From: Actinoplanes oryzae
GTDB taxonomy: Bacteria > Actinomycetota > Actinomycetes > Mycobacteriales > Micromonosporaceae
Assembly (NCBI RefSeq): GCF_030757795.1
Contig: NZ_JAUQWH010000070.1
Location: 1-43,829, forward strand
Direction: 5' to 3'
Length of the DNA stretch: 43,829 bases
In this document: in pieces, positions 7,904 through 16,632 of the stretch
Layout: the number at the start of each line of letters is the position of its first letter
How positions within the stretch are numbered: position 1 is the first letter of the stretch
Position numbers and translations under genes: made by a program
Notes under the pieces: generated by a model
Seen by the model: the letters and a program-made list of their open reading frames with translations, nothing else
What the model was told of the DNA's origin: nothing
The model's database searches: none

Positions 7904-8562
7904 ATGGCCAGGCGGCCGGCGTCGGCGAGGGCCTTGTTCGCGGCGCTGAACATGCGGGCGCCGAAGAAGTCGCGGCCGCCGTTCATCGGGCTCGGGTGGC
8001 CGGACTCGATGATCGTGTGCACCGGGTTGGTGATCAGCGCCGTCTTCTTGCGGGCGTAGGCGCCCCACAGCAGGAACACGATGCGCTCGTCGCGGGCGTT
8101 GAGCGCCCGGATCGTCGCGTCCGTGAACACCTCCCAGCCCTTGTCCTTGTGCGAGCCCGCCGACTTTTCCCGGACCGTCAGCACCGCGTTGAGCAACAGC
8201 ACGCCCTGCCGCGCCCAGCCCGTGAGGTCACCGCTGGTGGACGGCGGCACTCCGACGTCCTCGGCGAGCTCCTTGTAGACGTTGCGCAGCGACGGCGGCA
8301 CCCGCACCCCGTCGCGGACGCTGAAGCTCAGCCCGTGCGCCTGACCCGCGCCGTGATACGGATCCTGGCCGAGGATGAGCACCCGCGTCCGCTCGGGCGA
8401 GCACAGCCGATACGCCGCGAAGAGGTCCTCGACCGGCGGGTAGATCGTGTGCGTGCTGTACTGCTCGCCCACGAACTCCCCGAGCTTCGCGGTCGCCACG
8501 GGGTCCAGGAACGGGTCGAGCTCCGAGCGCCAGGCGGGCGGCAGCAGCTCAGCAAGATTCAC
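7882..8562 (-). CDS. ung: uracil-DNA glycosylase, family 1 (UNG)
   Basis: Ung removes uracil from DNA as the first step of base excision repair. The protein shows the water-activating loop GQDPYHG, then the LLNAVLTVR segment, and near the end the DNA-intercalation loop GHPSP followed by FFGARMFSAAN. It is about 226 residues, the family size. The frame is open to a GTG at 8622, but the GTG at 8562 (NLAELLPPAW) has GGAG 5 nt upstream and matches where homologues begin; an ATG at 8604 is the alternative. It lies between tsaE and tsaB on the same strand, 93 nt after tsaE with this start. Confidence 0.93.
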   Translation of the reverse strand: MNLAELLPPAWRSELDPFLDPVATAKLGEFVGEQYSTHTIYPPVEDLFAAYRLCSPERTRVLILGQDPYHGAGQAHGLSFSVRDGVRVPPSLRNVYKELAEDVGVPPSTSGDLTGWARQGVLLLNAVLTVREKSAGSHKDKGWEVFTDATIRALNARDERIVFLLWGAYARKKTALITNPVHTIIESGHPSPMNGGRDFFGARMFSAANKALADAGRLAIDWDPRA

Positions 8563-8655
8563 GTCGGCTCCGGTGTCACAGTGCTGTCGGGACGCAGAAA
8601 CCATAGCCACCGGGTACGACACTTCCCGCGAGGGCGACCGCCGAAGCCGGGCGCT

Positions 8656-9129
8656 CTACAGCTTCTTGACGCGTTCGGCCCAGTCCCCGCCGTACGGCTG
8701 CAGGTCGATCACCCGCGTGTCGTCGTCCAGCCGGTCGATCCGCACGGCGAGATACTCGTCGTTGAGCTGCTCGACCATCCCGGCGCCCCACTCGACCACC
8801 GTCACCGCGTCCTCCGCCGACGCGTCCAGGTCCAGGTCGTCGATCTCGGCGCGCGGATCGGCGGCGTCCCCCAGCCTGTACGCATCAGCATGCACGAGCG
8901 GCACCGTCCCGCCCCGGGCCACGTCCGCCCGATGCACCCGAGCGATCACGAACGTCGGCGACGTGATGCTGCCGATCACCCGCAGCCCCGCGCCGATCCC
9001 CTGCACCAGCGCCGTCTTGCCCGCGCCGAGCGGACCGGTCAGCAGCAGCAGGTCGCCCGGACGCAGGATCTCGGCCAGCCGCGCCCCGAAGGCGTGCGTC
9101 TCCTCCACAGTCGACAGACGTACGCTCAT
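8656..9129 (-). CDS. tsaE: tRNA threonylcarbamoyladenosine biosynthesis ATPase TsaE
   Basis: TsaE is the small ATPase that resets the TsaBD complex in t6A synthesis. This 157-residue protein has the Walker A loop GPLGAGKTALVQGIG (about residues 32-46), the following ITSPTFVIARVH segment, and the family's VEWGAGM (with the conserved EW) near residue 114. The ATG at 9129 overlaps the stop of the alpha/beta hydrolase in an ATGA. The alr-hydrolase-tsaE order is common in actinobacteria and supports the call. Confidence 0.95.
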   Translation of the reverse strand: MSVRLSTVEETHAFGARLAEILRPGDLLLLTGPLGAGKTALVQGIGAGLRVIGSITSPTFVIARVHRADVARGGTVPLVHADAYRLGDAADPRAEIDDLDLDASAEDAVTVVEWGAGMVEQLNDEYLAVRIDRLDDDTRVIDLQPYGGDWAERVKKL

Positions 9130-10328
9130 GAGATCTTGTCCAGGAAGGGCAGCAGCGCCGCGTTGACCTCGTCCGCCTTCTCCAGCATCACCACGTGTCC
9201 ACTGTTGTCGATCTTGATCAGTTCGGCGTCCGGGAGATGCCGGGCGATCTCCTCGGAGTGGGTCACCGGGGTCAGATAGTCCTTGGTGCCCACCAGCACC
9301 AGCACCGGCACGCCCTTGAGCACCGACAGCGCCGGGAAGCGGTTGTGGGTGTAGAGCGTGTGCAGATACTTGGTCAGCGTCTCCACCGACGTCCGCGAGT
9401 TCATCTCCTCGACGAAGGTCACCAGCGACGGGCTGGGCTTCGTCTCACCGAAGCCGTACCGGCGGGTCAGCAGCCACGCGAGGTCGGAGGACACGACCCG
9501 TGCGCGATCGATGGTCCCGCCGCCGAGCCGGGCCGCCCCCGACCACAGCGGGAAGAAGGGCGCGCTGGCCCGGGCCACGAGGGACGGCAGGCCGAGTTTC
9601 GTCTTGTCGATCAGGCCCGCCGACGTGGACATGAGCACCACGCCGGTCACGCGCTTGCCGAACCACTCCGGGTACTGCTCGGCGAACGCCATGATCGTCA
9701 TGCCGCCCATGGAGTGTCCGACGAGGATGATGTGCCCGTCCGGGACCGTGGCGTCGAGCACGGCGGCCAGCGACTTGCCGAGCGCCGCGATGTCGTACTG
9801 GCCGGACTTGAGCCGGCTGGACCGTCCGTGCCCCGGCTGGTCGTAGAAGACGAGCCGGTGGTCGCCGCGCTCGGTGAGCACCTGGCGCTGGAAGTAGAAC
9901 GTGCCCATGTCCAGCGCGAAGCCGTGCACGAACACGATCGTCGGCTTGGTCTCGTCCGTGACCTCGCGCGGCTCGACGATCTCGACGTGCAGCTCGGTCC
10001 CGTCGGCCGCGGTCACCGTACGCTCGGAGTCGAACGGCTGGTCCCCGAACTCCTCGTCGACGTAGGGGTCGCCGGGCGCCTGCACCGAGCGGCGCACCAG
10101 CAGCCGCTCCACGGCGAAGGCGGTGGCCAGCCCGGCGGCGGCGACGCCCACCACGGCGCCGGCGATGCCGACCTGCTTCTTCGACGGAACCGCCCTGGCC
10201 AGCGAGGACGGGACAGCCCTGGCGAGAGACGACGGAATCGCCCTGGCCAGCGAGCCCGGGGTCGCCTTCGACAGAGCGGACGCGACCGCCCGCGAGTGCG
10301 AGGGGGAAACAGCCTTTCCGGAAGTCAT
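9126..10328 (-). CDS. alpha/beta hydrolase, membrane-anchored, with N-terminal octapeptide repeats
   Basis: This 400-residue protein has the alpha/beta-hydrolase fold. Visible are the oxyanion loop FVHGFALD, the nucleophile elbow GHSMGG, the acid Asp in GTKDYLTP and the catalytic His in NSGHVVMLE. A single hydrophobic segment (about residues 53-74) comes after an odd N-terminus in which PSSLARAV is repeated about three times (24-48). The ATG at 10328 overlaps the alr stop (ATGA). The frame runs open further upstream, but that stretch is the antisense shadow of alr. The natural substrate is unknown; lipase, esterase or epoxide-hydrolase activity are all possible. Confidence 0.88.
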   Translation of the reverse strand: MTSGKAVSPSHSRAVASALSKATPGSLARAIPSSLARAVPSSLARAVPSKKQVGIAGAVVGVAAAGLATAFAVERLLVRRSVQAPGDPYVDEEFGDQPFDSERTVTAADGTELHVEIVEPREVTDETKPTIVFVHGFALDMGTFYFQRQVLTERGDHRLVFYDQPGHGRSSRLKSGQYDIAALGKSLAAVLDATVPDGHIILVGHSMGGMTIMAFAEQYPEWFGKRVTGVVLMSTSAGLIDKTKLGLPSLVARASAPFFPLWSGAARLGGGTIDRARVVSSDLAWLLTRRYGFGETKPSPSLVTFVEEMNSRTSVETLTKYLHTLYTHNRFPALSVLKGVPVLVLVGTKDYLTPVTHSEEIARHLPDAELIKIDNSGHVVMLEKADEVNAALLPFLDKIS

Positions 10329-11371
10329 GCCACCACCCCGGCAGTGCCGTCGAACACCCGGGGCACCCGGGCCGCGCCGAACCGCGTGACAATCTCCCAG
10401 CTGATGGTGCCGATCGCCTCCGCCCAGTCCGTGGCGGTCGGCTCGCCCTGCGTACCCGGGCCGAACAGGGTGGCCACGTCGCCGGCCCGCACCGGATCGT
10501 CGCCGCAGTCCAGCACGATCTGATCCATGCACACCCGTCCCGCGATCGTGCGAACCTTGCCGCCGAGCAGCACCGGCCCGACGTTCGAGGCGTGCCGCGG
10601 CACCCCGTCGCCGTAGCCGAGCGGCACCAGAGCGAGCGTCGTCTCGCGCCCGGTGTGATACGCGTGCCCGTACGAAACGCCCTGCCCGGCCGGCACCCGC
10701 TTGGTGAGCGTGACCCGGGCCCGCGCGGTCATCGCCGGCCGCAGCCCGGGCGGCTGTGGCCCGGGCAGCGGCGAGATGCCGTAGATCGCCAGCCCGGGGC
10801 GGACCAGGTCGTAGTGCGAGTCGGGCCGGCTCAGCGTCGCCGCCGAGTTGGCGATGTGGCGGTAGCGCGGCTCGATGCCGAACTGCTCGGCCGTCGCCAG
10901 CCCCTCGGCGAAGAGGGCGAGCTGGCGGTCCGTGGTCTCGTGGCCGGGCTCGTCCGAGCGCACGAAGTGGCTCCACACCCCGACGACCTCGGCGTCGCCG
11001 TCGGCCTGCGCCTTGGCCGCCGCCTCGAGCAGGGCGGGCCACTCGTCGGGAGTCGAGCCCCCGCGCGCCAGCCCTGTGTCGATCTTGAGATGCACCCGGG
11101 CCGTCCGCCCGGCCCGCCGTGCCGCCGCGACGACCTCCGCGAGCTGCGGAAGGCTGCCCGCGTTGAGGTCGATGTCCGCCTCGACGCCCTCGTGCAACGG
11201 CATCCCGGGCGAGTGCAGCCAGGACAGGATCGGCGCTGTCAGCCCGGCCCGGCGCAGCTGAAGGGCCTCGTCGAGGGTCACCACGCCCAGCCAGGTGGCG
11301 CCGCCGGCCAGGGCTGCCCGGGCCGCGGGGAGCATGCCGTGCCCGTAGCCGTCGGCCTTGACCACGGCCAT
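10325..11371 (-). CDS. alr: alanine racemase, 5' end missing
   Basis: Alr is a PLP enzyme that interconverts L- and D-alanine for peptidoglycan. The first available start gives MAVVKADGYGHG, in which the PLP-binding Lys is residue 5; in normal enzymes it is near residue 35-40. The rest is intact: GLARGG, the second catalytic Tyr in GVSYGHAYHTG and CMDQIVLD. Upstream in frame, NVATLRAGTTAEI still reads as racemase, but then homology stops at about 11412 with no start codon before it, and the DNA becomes the start of a plus-strand propeller gene. The product would be 348 residues, about 35 short, lacking the first strand and helix of the barrel. Either a real breakpoint or an assembly error. 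Confidence 0.85.
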   Translation of the reverse strand: MAVVKADGYGHGMLPAARAALAGGATWLGVVTLDEALQLRRAGLTAPILSWLHSPGMPLHEGVEADIDLNAGSLPQLAEVVAAARRAGRTARVHLKIDTGLARGGSTPDEWPALLEAAAKAQADGDAEVVGVWSHFVRSDEPGHETTDRQLALFAEGLATAEQFGIEPRYRHIANSAATLSRPDSHYDLVRPGLAIYGISPLPGPQPPGLRPAMTARARVTLTKRVPAGQGVSYGHAYHTGRETTLALVPLGYGDGVPRHASNVGPVLLGGKVRTIAGRVCMDQIVLDCGDDPVRAGDVATLFGPGTQGEPTATDWAEAIGTISWEIVTRFGAARVPRVFDGTAGVVA

Positions 11372-11424
11372 GATCTCGGCGGTCGTGCCCGCGCGCAGCG
11401 TGGCGACATTGCCGGCGCAGCGCC

Positions 11425-12177
11425 CCCGCCGGCGGCTGGCGTGATGTCGTCTCCGCGCCCGGCGGCGAGTACGTGGCCACCTCCACGACCACCGGCCGGG
11501 TCGACCTGCTCGCGGGCGCCGACGGCCGGCACCTGGCGAGCGCCACCGTGCCGTGGACCAGGCAGGGGCTGCTGGGCAACTCGTTCGAGGGCTACTCGGC
11601 GCTGCGGCTCACCGCCGACGGGCTGTTCGTGGAGAACGTCGGCCGCGACTTCCAGCGCACCACCCGCTACGGCGTGCCCGGGCTGCGGCAACTGTGGGAC
11701 GTGCGTACGCCGCAGGCCGGCGGGAGCCTCGACTGCGGCCCGGTGCTGTGCGTCTTCCAGACGTACGGGATGAACGCGTACGACATGGCGACCGGCGCCC
11801 TGCGCTGGCAGCGGCCCGGCGTGACCACCGCGGCGCCCCTCGGCGACGGGCGGATCGTGGTCGACGGCACCCAGGACTCCGACCCCGCCACGCAGCACTA
11901 CTTCCTGGACGCCGCCACCGGCCGGGTGCTCGTGGCGTCGGGCAAGGCGCAGCCGATCTACGACTGGCGCTCCGGCGGGGCCACCGCCTGGCTGACGTCC
12001 GCCACCGCCGACCCGCCCCGGCGCACCGCGATCGCCGAGCTGGTGGGCTCGACGGTGGTGCTGCGCGGCAGCGTCCCCGAGGTGCTGCGGGACAGCTGCC
12101 ACAGCCAGGACGACGTGATCGCCTGCGCCACCGCGGACGGCCGTCTCGAGGTGCTGGACACCAGCCCCCGGTCATAG
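11425..12177 (+). CDS. PQQ-type beta-propeller protein, 5'-truncated paralogue of the next gene
   Basis: This frame is recognisable as propeller sequence from about 11425 (GGWRDVVSAPGGEYVAT), well before the first possible start, a GTG at 11473 with no good ribosome site. It therefore lacks its true start, anchor and first blades. About 250 codons remain. Blade motifs such as CGPVLCVFQ, YDMATGALRWQRPG and LDAATGRVLVASG mirror CAPVLCVYD, VDPRTGTELWRRAG and similar segments in the next gene, so the two are tandem paralogues. The break point coincides with the missing 5' end of alr on the opposite strand. If made at all, the product would be unanchored. The stop lies 9 nt before the next gene. 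Confidence 0.7.
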   Translation, partial: PAGGWRDVVSAPGGEYVATSTTTGRVDLLAGADGRHLASATVPWTRQGLLGNSFEGYSALRLTADGLFVENVGRDFQRTTRYGVPGLRQLWDVRTPQAGGSLDCGPVLCVFQTYGMNAYDMATGALRWQRPGVTTAAPLGDGRIVVDGTQDSDPATQHYFLDAATGRVLVASGKAQPIYDWRSGGATAWLTSATADPPRRTAIAELVGSTVVLRGSVPEVLRDSCHSQDDVIACATADGRLEVLDTSPRS

Positions 12178-12186
12178 GCTTCCGCC

Positions 12187-13509
12187 ATGCCGGTCATCGA
12201 GCTCGGTCAGCTGGGCGCGGACGACGAGACCCCCACGGCGCCGCCGCCGCGACTCCGGCTGACCACGGGCACGCGCGCGCTGCTCGCCGTCACGCTGGCC
12301 GTCCTGGTCCTGGCCGTCACCGCGGCGTCGGGCCCGCCACGGGAGCCCGCGATCGGCCCGCTGTGGAGCCTGCCCGGCAACGACGCCTCCGCCGGCCGGC
12401 TGCTGGCCGGCGACGTGCTCTATGTGCTGCGGGGCCGGGAGCTGACCGCGTACGACGGCCGCAGCGGGCGGGTCCGGTGGCGCTCGGCGCAGCCCGACGA
12501 GCGCCTGTGGCTGAGTTCCTCCAGGCCGGAGGTGCTGCTGCTCGCCACCACCGGCGCGCCCCGCTCGGCCGACCCCGACGCCGTCGAGTACGCCCGGGCC
12601 ACCATCGCCGTCGACCCGGCCTCCGGGCGGCAGCTGTGGCGTCTGCCCGGCGAGGTGAGCTATCCGCCGTACGACGGGCGGGTCCTGCTGCTGGAACGGA
12701 CGGCCGACGGGCAGGCCGTCCGGACGCTGCGCAGCGCGGCCCTCGGCGACGGCCGGCTGCTGTGGTCGCGCCCGGCCACCACGAGCACCGGCTGGCCCGT
12801 CGTGTTCGTCGACAGTCCCGTCGCCGACCGCATAGTCACGATGACGGCCGACGGCGGCGCGGAGATCCTCGACAGCGCGGACGGCAGGCCGGTGAGCCGG
12901 GGACAGCTCCCGTGGCGGCCGGTCCGCGACAACGAGACGCTCCTGAACATCCTCATCGTGGGGCACACGGTCGTCATTGCCGCCCGCGCCGGCGACGGGC
13001 CGCACGCCTGGGCGTACGACACGGAGACGCTGCGGCAGACGTGGGACACCCGCCTCACCGGCTCGCTGACCGGGTGCGCGCCGGTCCTGTGCGTGTACGA
13101 CCTGCAGGAGACCAGTGCGGTGGATCCGCGTACGGGCACCGAGCTGTGGCGGCGCGCCGGGACGACCAACCCGGCCGGGTTCGCCGACGGCCTCGTCGTC
13201 GCGGACAACGACGGCTCGGCGCCGCGCGTGCTGCTCGACTCGCGGACCGGGCGGGAGATCACCCCGCTGCGCTCGACCACCACGGTCACCCTCGACCCCG
13301 CGGACGGGATCCCCTACCTGCTCGAGGCGGCCGACATCACCGCCCCGGACGTCGTGACCCGGATCGACCCGGCCACCGGGCGGCGCGCCGTGCTCGGCCG
13401 GGTCGGCCCGATCGGGCCGGACTCCTGCCAGACCGAGGGCGCCCTGATGGCCTGTCAGGCGCCCACCGAGCTGGTGATCCTCACCCCCGGCGCGCTGCGG
13501 GCCGGCTGA
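12187..13509 (+). CDS. membrane-anchored PQQ-like beta-propeller protein
   Basis: This 440-residue protein starts with a short cytoplasmic tail, one transmembrane segment (about residues 34-55) and an extracytoplasmic region of repeated blades. Repeats end in AYDGRSGRVRWRS, VDPASGRQLWRLPG, VDPRTGTELWRRAG and IDPATGRRAVLG, the PQQ_2/YVTN-like pattern. Paired cysteines (CAPVLC near residue 298, SC...MAC near 415) suggest disulfides, as expected outside the membrane. No enzyme residues are seen, so a binding or scaffolding role is more likely than a dehydrogenase. It occupies the place beside prfA where actinobacteria usually carry prmC. Confidence 0.8.
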   Translation: MPVIELGQLGADDETPTAPPPRLRLTTGTRALLAVTLAVLVLAVTAASGPPREPAIGPLWSLPGNDASAGRLLAGDVLYVLRGRELTAYDGRSGRVRWRSAQPDERLWLSSSRPEVLLLATTGAPRSADPDAVEYARATIAVDPASGRQLWRLPGEVSYPPYDGRVLLLERTADGQAVRTLRSAALGDGRLLWSRPATTSTGWPVVFVDSPVADRIVTMTADGGAEILDSADGRPVSRGQLPWRPVRDNETLLNILIVGHTVVIAARAGDGPHAWAYDTETLRQTWDTRLTGSLTGCAPVLCVYDLQETSAVDPRTGTELWRRAGTTNPAGFADGLVVADNDGSAPRVLLDSRTGREITPLRSTTTVTLDPADGIPYLLEAADITAPDVVTRIDPATGRRAVLGRVGPIGPDSCQTEGALMACQAPTELVILTPGALRAG

Positions 13510-13515
13510 TCCTCC

Positions 13516-13541
13516 GCGGGCCGCCTCGCCTTGCGGCCCGC
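13516..13541 (+). terminator. terminator hairpin after the beta-propeller gene
   Basis: A perfect 9-bp stem (gcgggccgc with gcggcccgc) and 8-nt loop starts 6 nt after the propeller stop. No T-run follows. The prfA end on the other strand lies 64 nt further on. Confidence 0.55.
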
Positions 13542-13604
13542 CCAGCCGGTCGGCCCCGGCCTTTACTTGGGGCCCAGCTCGATCTCCCCGCCCAGGCGGG
13601 CCTT

Positions 13605-14693
<1,089 letters not shown>

Positions 14694-15017
14694 CGTCGTC
14701 CTGCCCCTCGGTTCCAGCCCGTGTCTGTCGCTGCCCGCTGTCGTGCTGCCGGCACCCGTTCCGCCCGGCGCCGCGGGCCACTTCCCCGCGGTCCACCGCG
14801 GCCCGCTCGCCACGGGCCATCTCGCTGTGGCCTGCCACGGCCCGCTCATCACGAGCCATCTCGCGGTGGCCTGCCACGGCCCGCTCGCCGCGGGTCGCTT
14901 CGCGGTGACCTCCTGCGGCCCGCTCGCACCCGCGTCTCGATCGCCCGTTTTGTCCCGCGTCGCGGGGTGTCGGCCCGCGCGCCGCGTCGCTTGCCCCGCG
15001 CGGCCCCGAACATGCCA
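14694..15017. other. non-coding spacer between rpmE and prfA with 39-bp tandem repeats
   Basis: No gene is supported. The minus frame is open through it and joined to prfA, but start, ribosome site and length of prfA argue against translation. The middle is filled by the 39-bp array listed separately. The prfA ribosome site is at its left end, the rpmE terminator beyond its right end. Confidence 0.6.
14795..14930. repeat. array of about 3.5 tandem 39-bp units
   Basis: The units start at about 14795, 14835, 14874 and 14913 (last one partial) and begin ccacggcccgctcgcc or a close variant, ending in tggcctg. Adjacent units differ at several positions, so the array is not recent. The unit length is a multiple of three, so the minus frame stays open and reads repeated GPWQATARW, probably by chance. 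Confidence 0.8.
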
Positions 15018-15056
15018 ACGGCGCCCGCCCCCGCGCGAGCGGGAACCGGGCGCCGT
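15018..15056 (-). terminator. terminator hairpin after rpmE
   Basis: A perfect 10-bp stem, acggcgcccg (15018-15027) with cgggcgccgt (15047-15056), begins 8 nt after the rpmE stop in its transcription direction. It is GC-rich with no T-run and would separate rpmE from prfA. Confidence 0.65.
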
Positions 15057-15064
15057 GGAGGCAG

Positions 15065-15289
15065 TTACTTCTTCTTGCCGGCGTTGACCTTGGCGTACTT
15101 CGCCTGGAACTTGGCGACCCGGCCCGCGGTGTCCAGCACGCGCTGCTTGCCCGTGTAGAACGGGTGGCACGCGCTGCAGGTCTCGACGCGGATCTCGCCG
15201 CCCTTGGCGGTGCTGCGGGTCGTGAAAGTGCTGCCGCAGGAGCAGATGACCTCGGTCGAGGTGTACTCCGGGTGGATGCCGCTCTTCAT
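15065..15289 (-). CDS. rpmE: 50S ribosomal protein bL31 (zinc-binding form)
   Basis: This 74-residue ribosomal protein starts MKSGIHPEYTSTEVICSCG and has the four zinc-ligand cysteines (CSC, then CSAC in VETCSACHPFYTGKQ). The Cys-containing form is the zinc-replete paralogue; a Cys-free partner regulated by Zur often exists elsewhere. The ATG at 15289 is chosen over an ATG 99 nt upstream because all bL31 proteins start here. The C-terminus is lysine-rich (AGKKK). It lies between the RNA-repair operon, which diverges from it, and prfA. Confidence 0.97.
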   Translation of the reverse strand: MKSGIHPEYTSTEVICSCGSTFTTRSTAKGGEIRVETCSACHPFYTGKQRVLDTAGRVAKFQAKYAKVNAGKKK

Positions 15290-15485
15290 GTGTGCTCGGT
15301 CCCTCTCGATGATCGGGTCGCCGGGTCGCCCGCGCTGCTGCGCCGGCGGGAACCGGAACCTCTGTTGGCCGATGAACCAGTCTGCCATGTCACAAGCCCT
15401 GACCAGAAATCAGGAGGCGTTCGCCGGTCCGTGGTCGATAACGTGAGCAGCCCTCCGATCATTCCCCCGGGAAGGAAGACCCGTC

Positions 15486-16547
15486 ATGACGCTGCTCGCC
15501 GACGTCCTCGACCCTGCCGCGCTGGCGGAGGCCGTGCGCACCGGACTCGTGCGGACGCAGCGGCACCCCAGCCGGCCGTACGTGATCCACAACTACACCG
15601 AGGCGTGCCAGTACGCGGGCGCCTGGACGCGGACCACCCTCGCCTGCCGCGGCCTGATCACGCACGCCGGGACGGGCGAGGTCCTGGCCCGCCCGTTCCC
15701 GAAGTTCTTCAACGTGTCGGAGCCGCAGGCGCCCGTGGTGGACCCCGGGGCGAAGGTCGCCGTGACGGACAAGTCGGACGGCTCGCTCGGGATCATCTGG
15801 CGCGACGAGGACGGCTGGGCCGTGGCCACGCGCGGATCGTTCGCGTCCGACCAGGCGAAGCACGCCACGCGGGTGCTGCGGACGCGCTATCCGGACTTCG
15901 CGCCGCCGGCCGGGCGTACGGTCCTCGTGGAGATCATCTACCCGGAGAACCGGATCGTGCTCGACTACGCGGGGCTGGACGATCTCGTGCTGCTCGGCTC
16001 GGTCGACATCGCGACCGGGCGCAGCGGCGGACCGGAGTCGGTGCCCACGTGGCCGGGTCCGGTCGTGGAGTCGTTCGACCACCCGACGCTGGCGGACGCC
16101 CTCGCCGCGCCGGCACGGGCGGGACGGGAGGGACTCGTGGTGCACTTCCCCGACGCGGACGTCCGGGTGAAGATCAAGTACGCGGACTACGTACGGCTGC
16201 ACCGGCTCGTGTTCGGGCTCACCGCCCGTACCGTGTGGGACATCCTGGTCTCCGGTGGCGACCTGGACGCGCTGACGGCTCCCCTGCCCGACGAGTTCCA
16301 CGCGTGGGTCCGCAACGTGGTGACGGAGCTCACCGGCGCCGTCGAGGCGGGCCGGCGGGAGGTCGAGCAGGAGTTCGCGGAAATCACGGCACAGCTGCCG
16401 GAGGGCTGGGGCCGGCGCGAGTTCGCGGCGCTGGCCGTCCGGAGCCCGCGCCGAGCCGCGCTGTTCCTCCGGCTCGACGGCAAGGACTACACCCCCGGGC
16501 TGTGGGACGCGGTGCGCCCCCCAGCCACGAAGATGGTTGAGGCATGA
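15486..16547 (+). CDS. T4 Rnl1-like ATP-dependent RNA ligase
   Basis: This 353-residue protein has the nucleotidyltransferase motifs of RNA ligases in order: motif I KSDGS with the adenylated Lys96, motif III LVEIIYPENRIV (Glu149), motif IV EGLVVH (from Glu215) and motif V VRVKIKYADYVRLHR (Lys229 and Lys231). The preceding RPFPKFFNVSE is the Rnl1-type lead-in to motif I. About 110 further residues form a C-terminal helical domain. By family it joins 3'-OH and 5'-phosphate RNA ends, as T4 Rnl1 does on cut tRNA. The ATG at 15486 has GGAAGGAAG 7 nt upstream. It is the first gene of the repair operon, divergent from rpmE with a 196-nt shared spacer. Confidence 0.9.
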   Translation: MTLLADVLDPAALAEAVRTGLVRTQRHPSRPYVIHNYTEACQYAGAWTRTTLACRGLITHAGTGEVLARPFPKFFNVSEPQAPVVDPGAKVAVTDKSDGSLGIIWRDEDGWAVATRGSFASDQAKHATRVLRTRYPDFAPPAGRTVLVEIIYPENRIVLDYAGLDDLVLLGSVDIATGRSGGPESVPTWPGPVVESFDHPTLADALAAPARAGREGLVVHFPDADVRVKIKYADYVRLHRLVFGLTARTVWDILVSGGDLDALTAPLPDEFHAWVRNVVTELTGAVEAGRREVEQEFAEITAQLPEGWGRREFAALAVRSPRRAALFLRLDGKDYTPGLWDAVRPPATKMVEA

Positions 16548-16632
16548 CTGACTGCACCGAGCCACGCCGAGCCGCCACCCGCGGACGGCCCGCAACGGCG
16601 AGGGCCAAGAAGGCATGCCCAGGAGACACAGC

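Noticed and set aside
9126..11579. An 817-codon minus frame joining the alpha/beta hydrolase to upstream sequence
   Set aside because: The upstream part is the out-of-frame shadow of alr, rich in Arg, Ala and Gly. The hydrolase has a proper ATG overlapping the alr stop.
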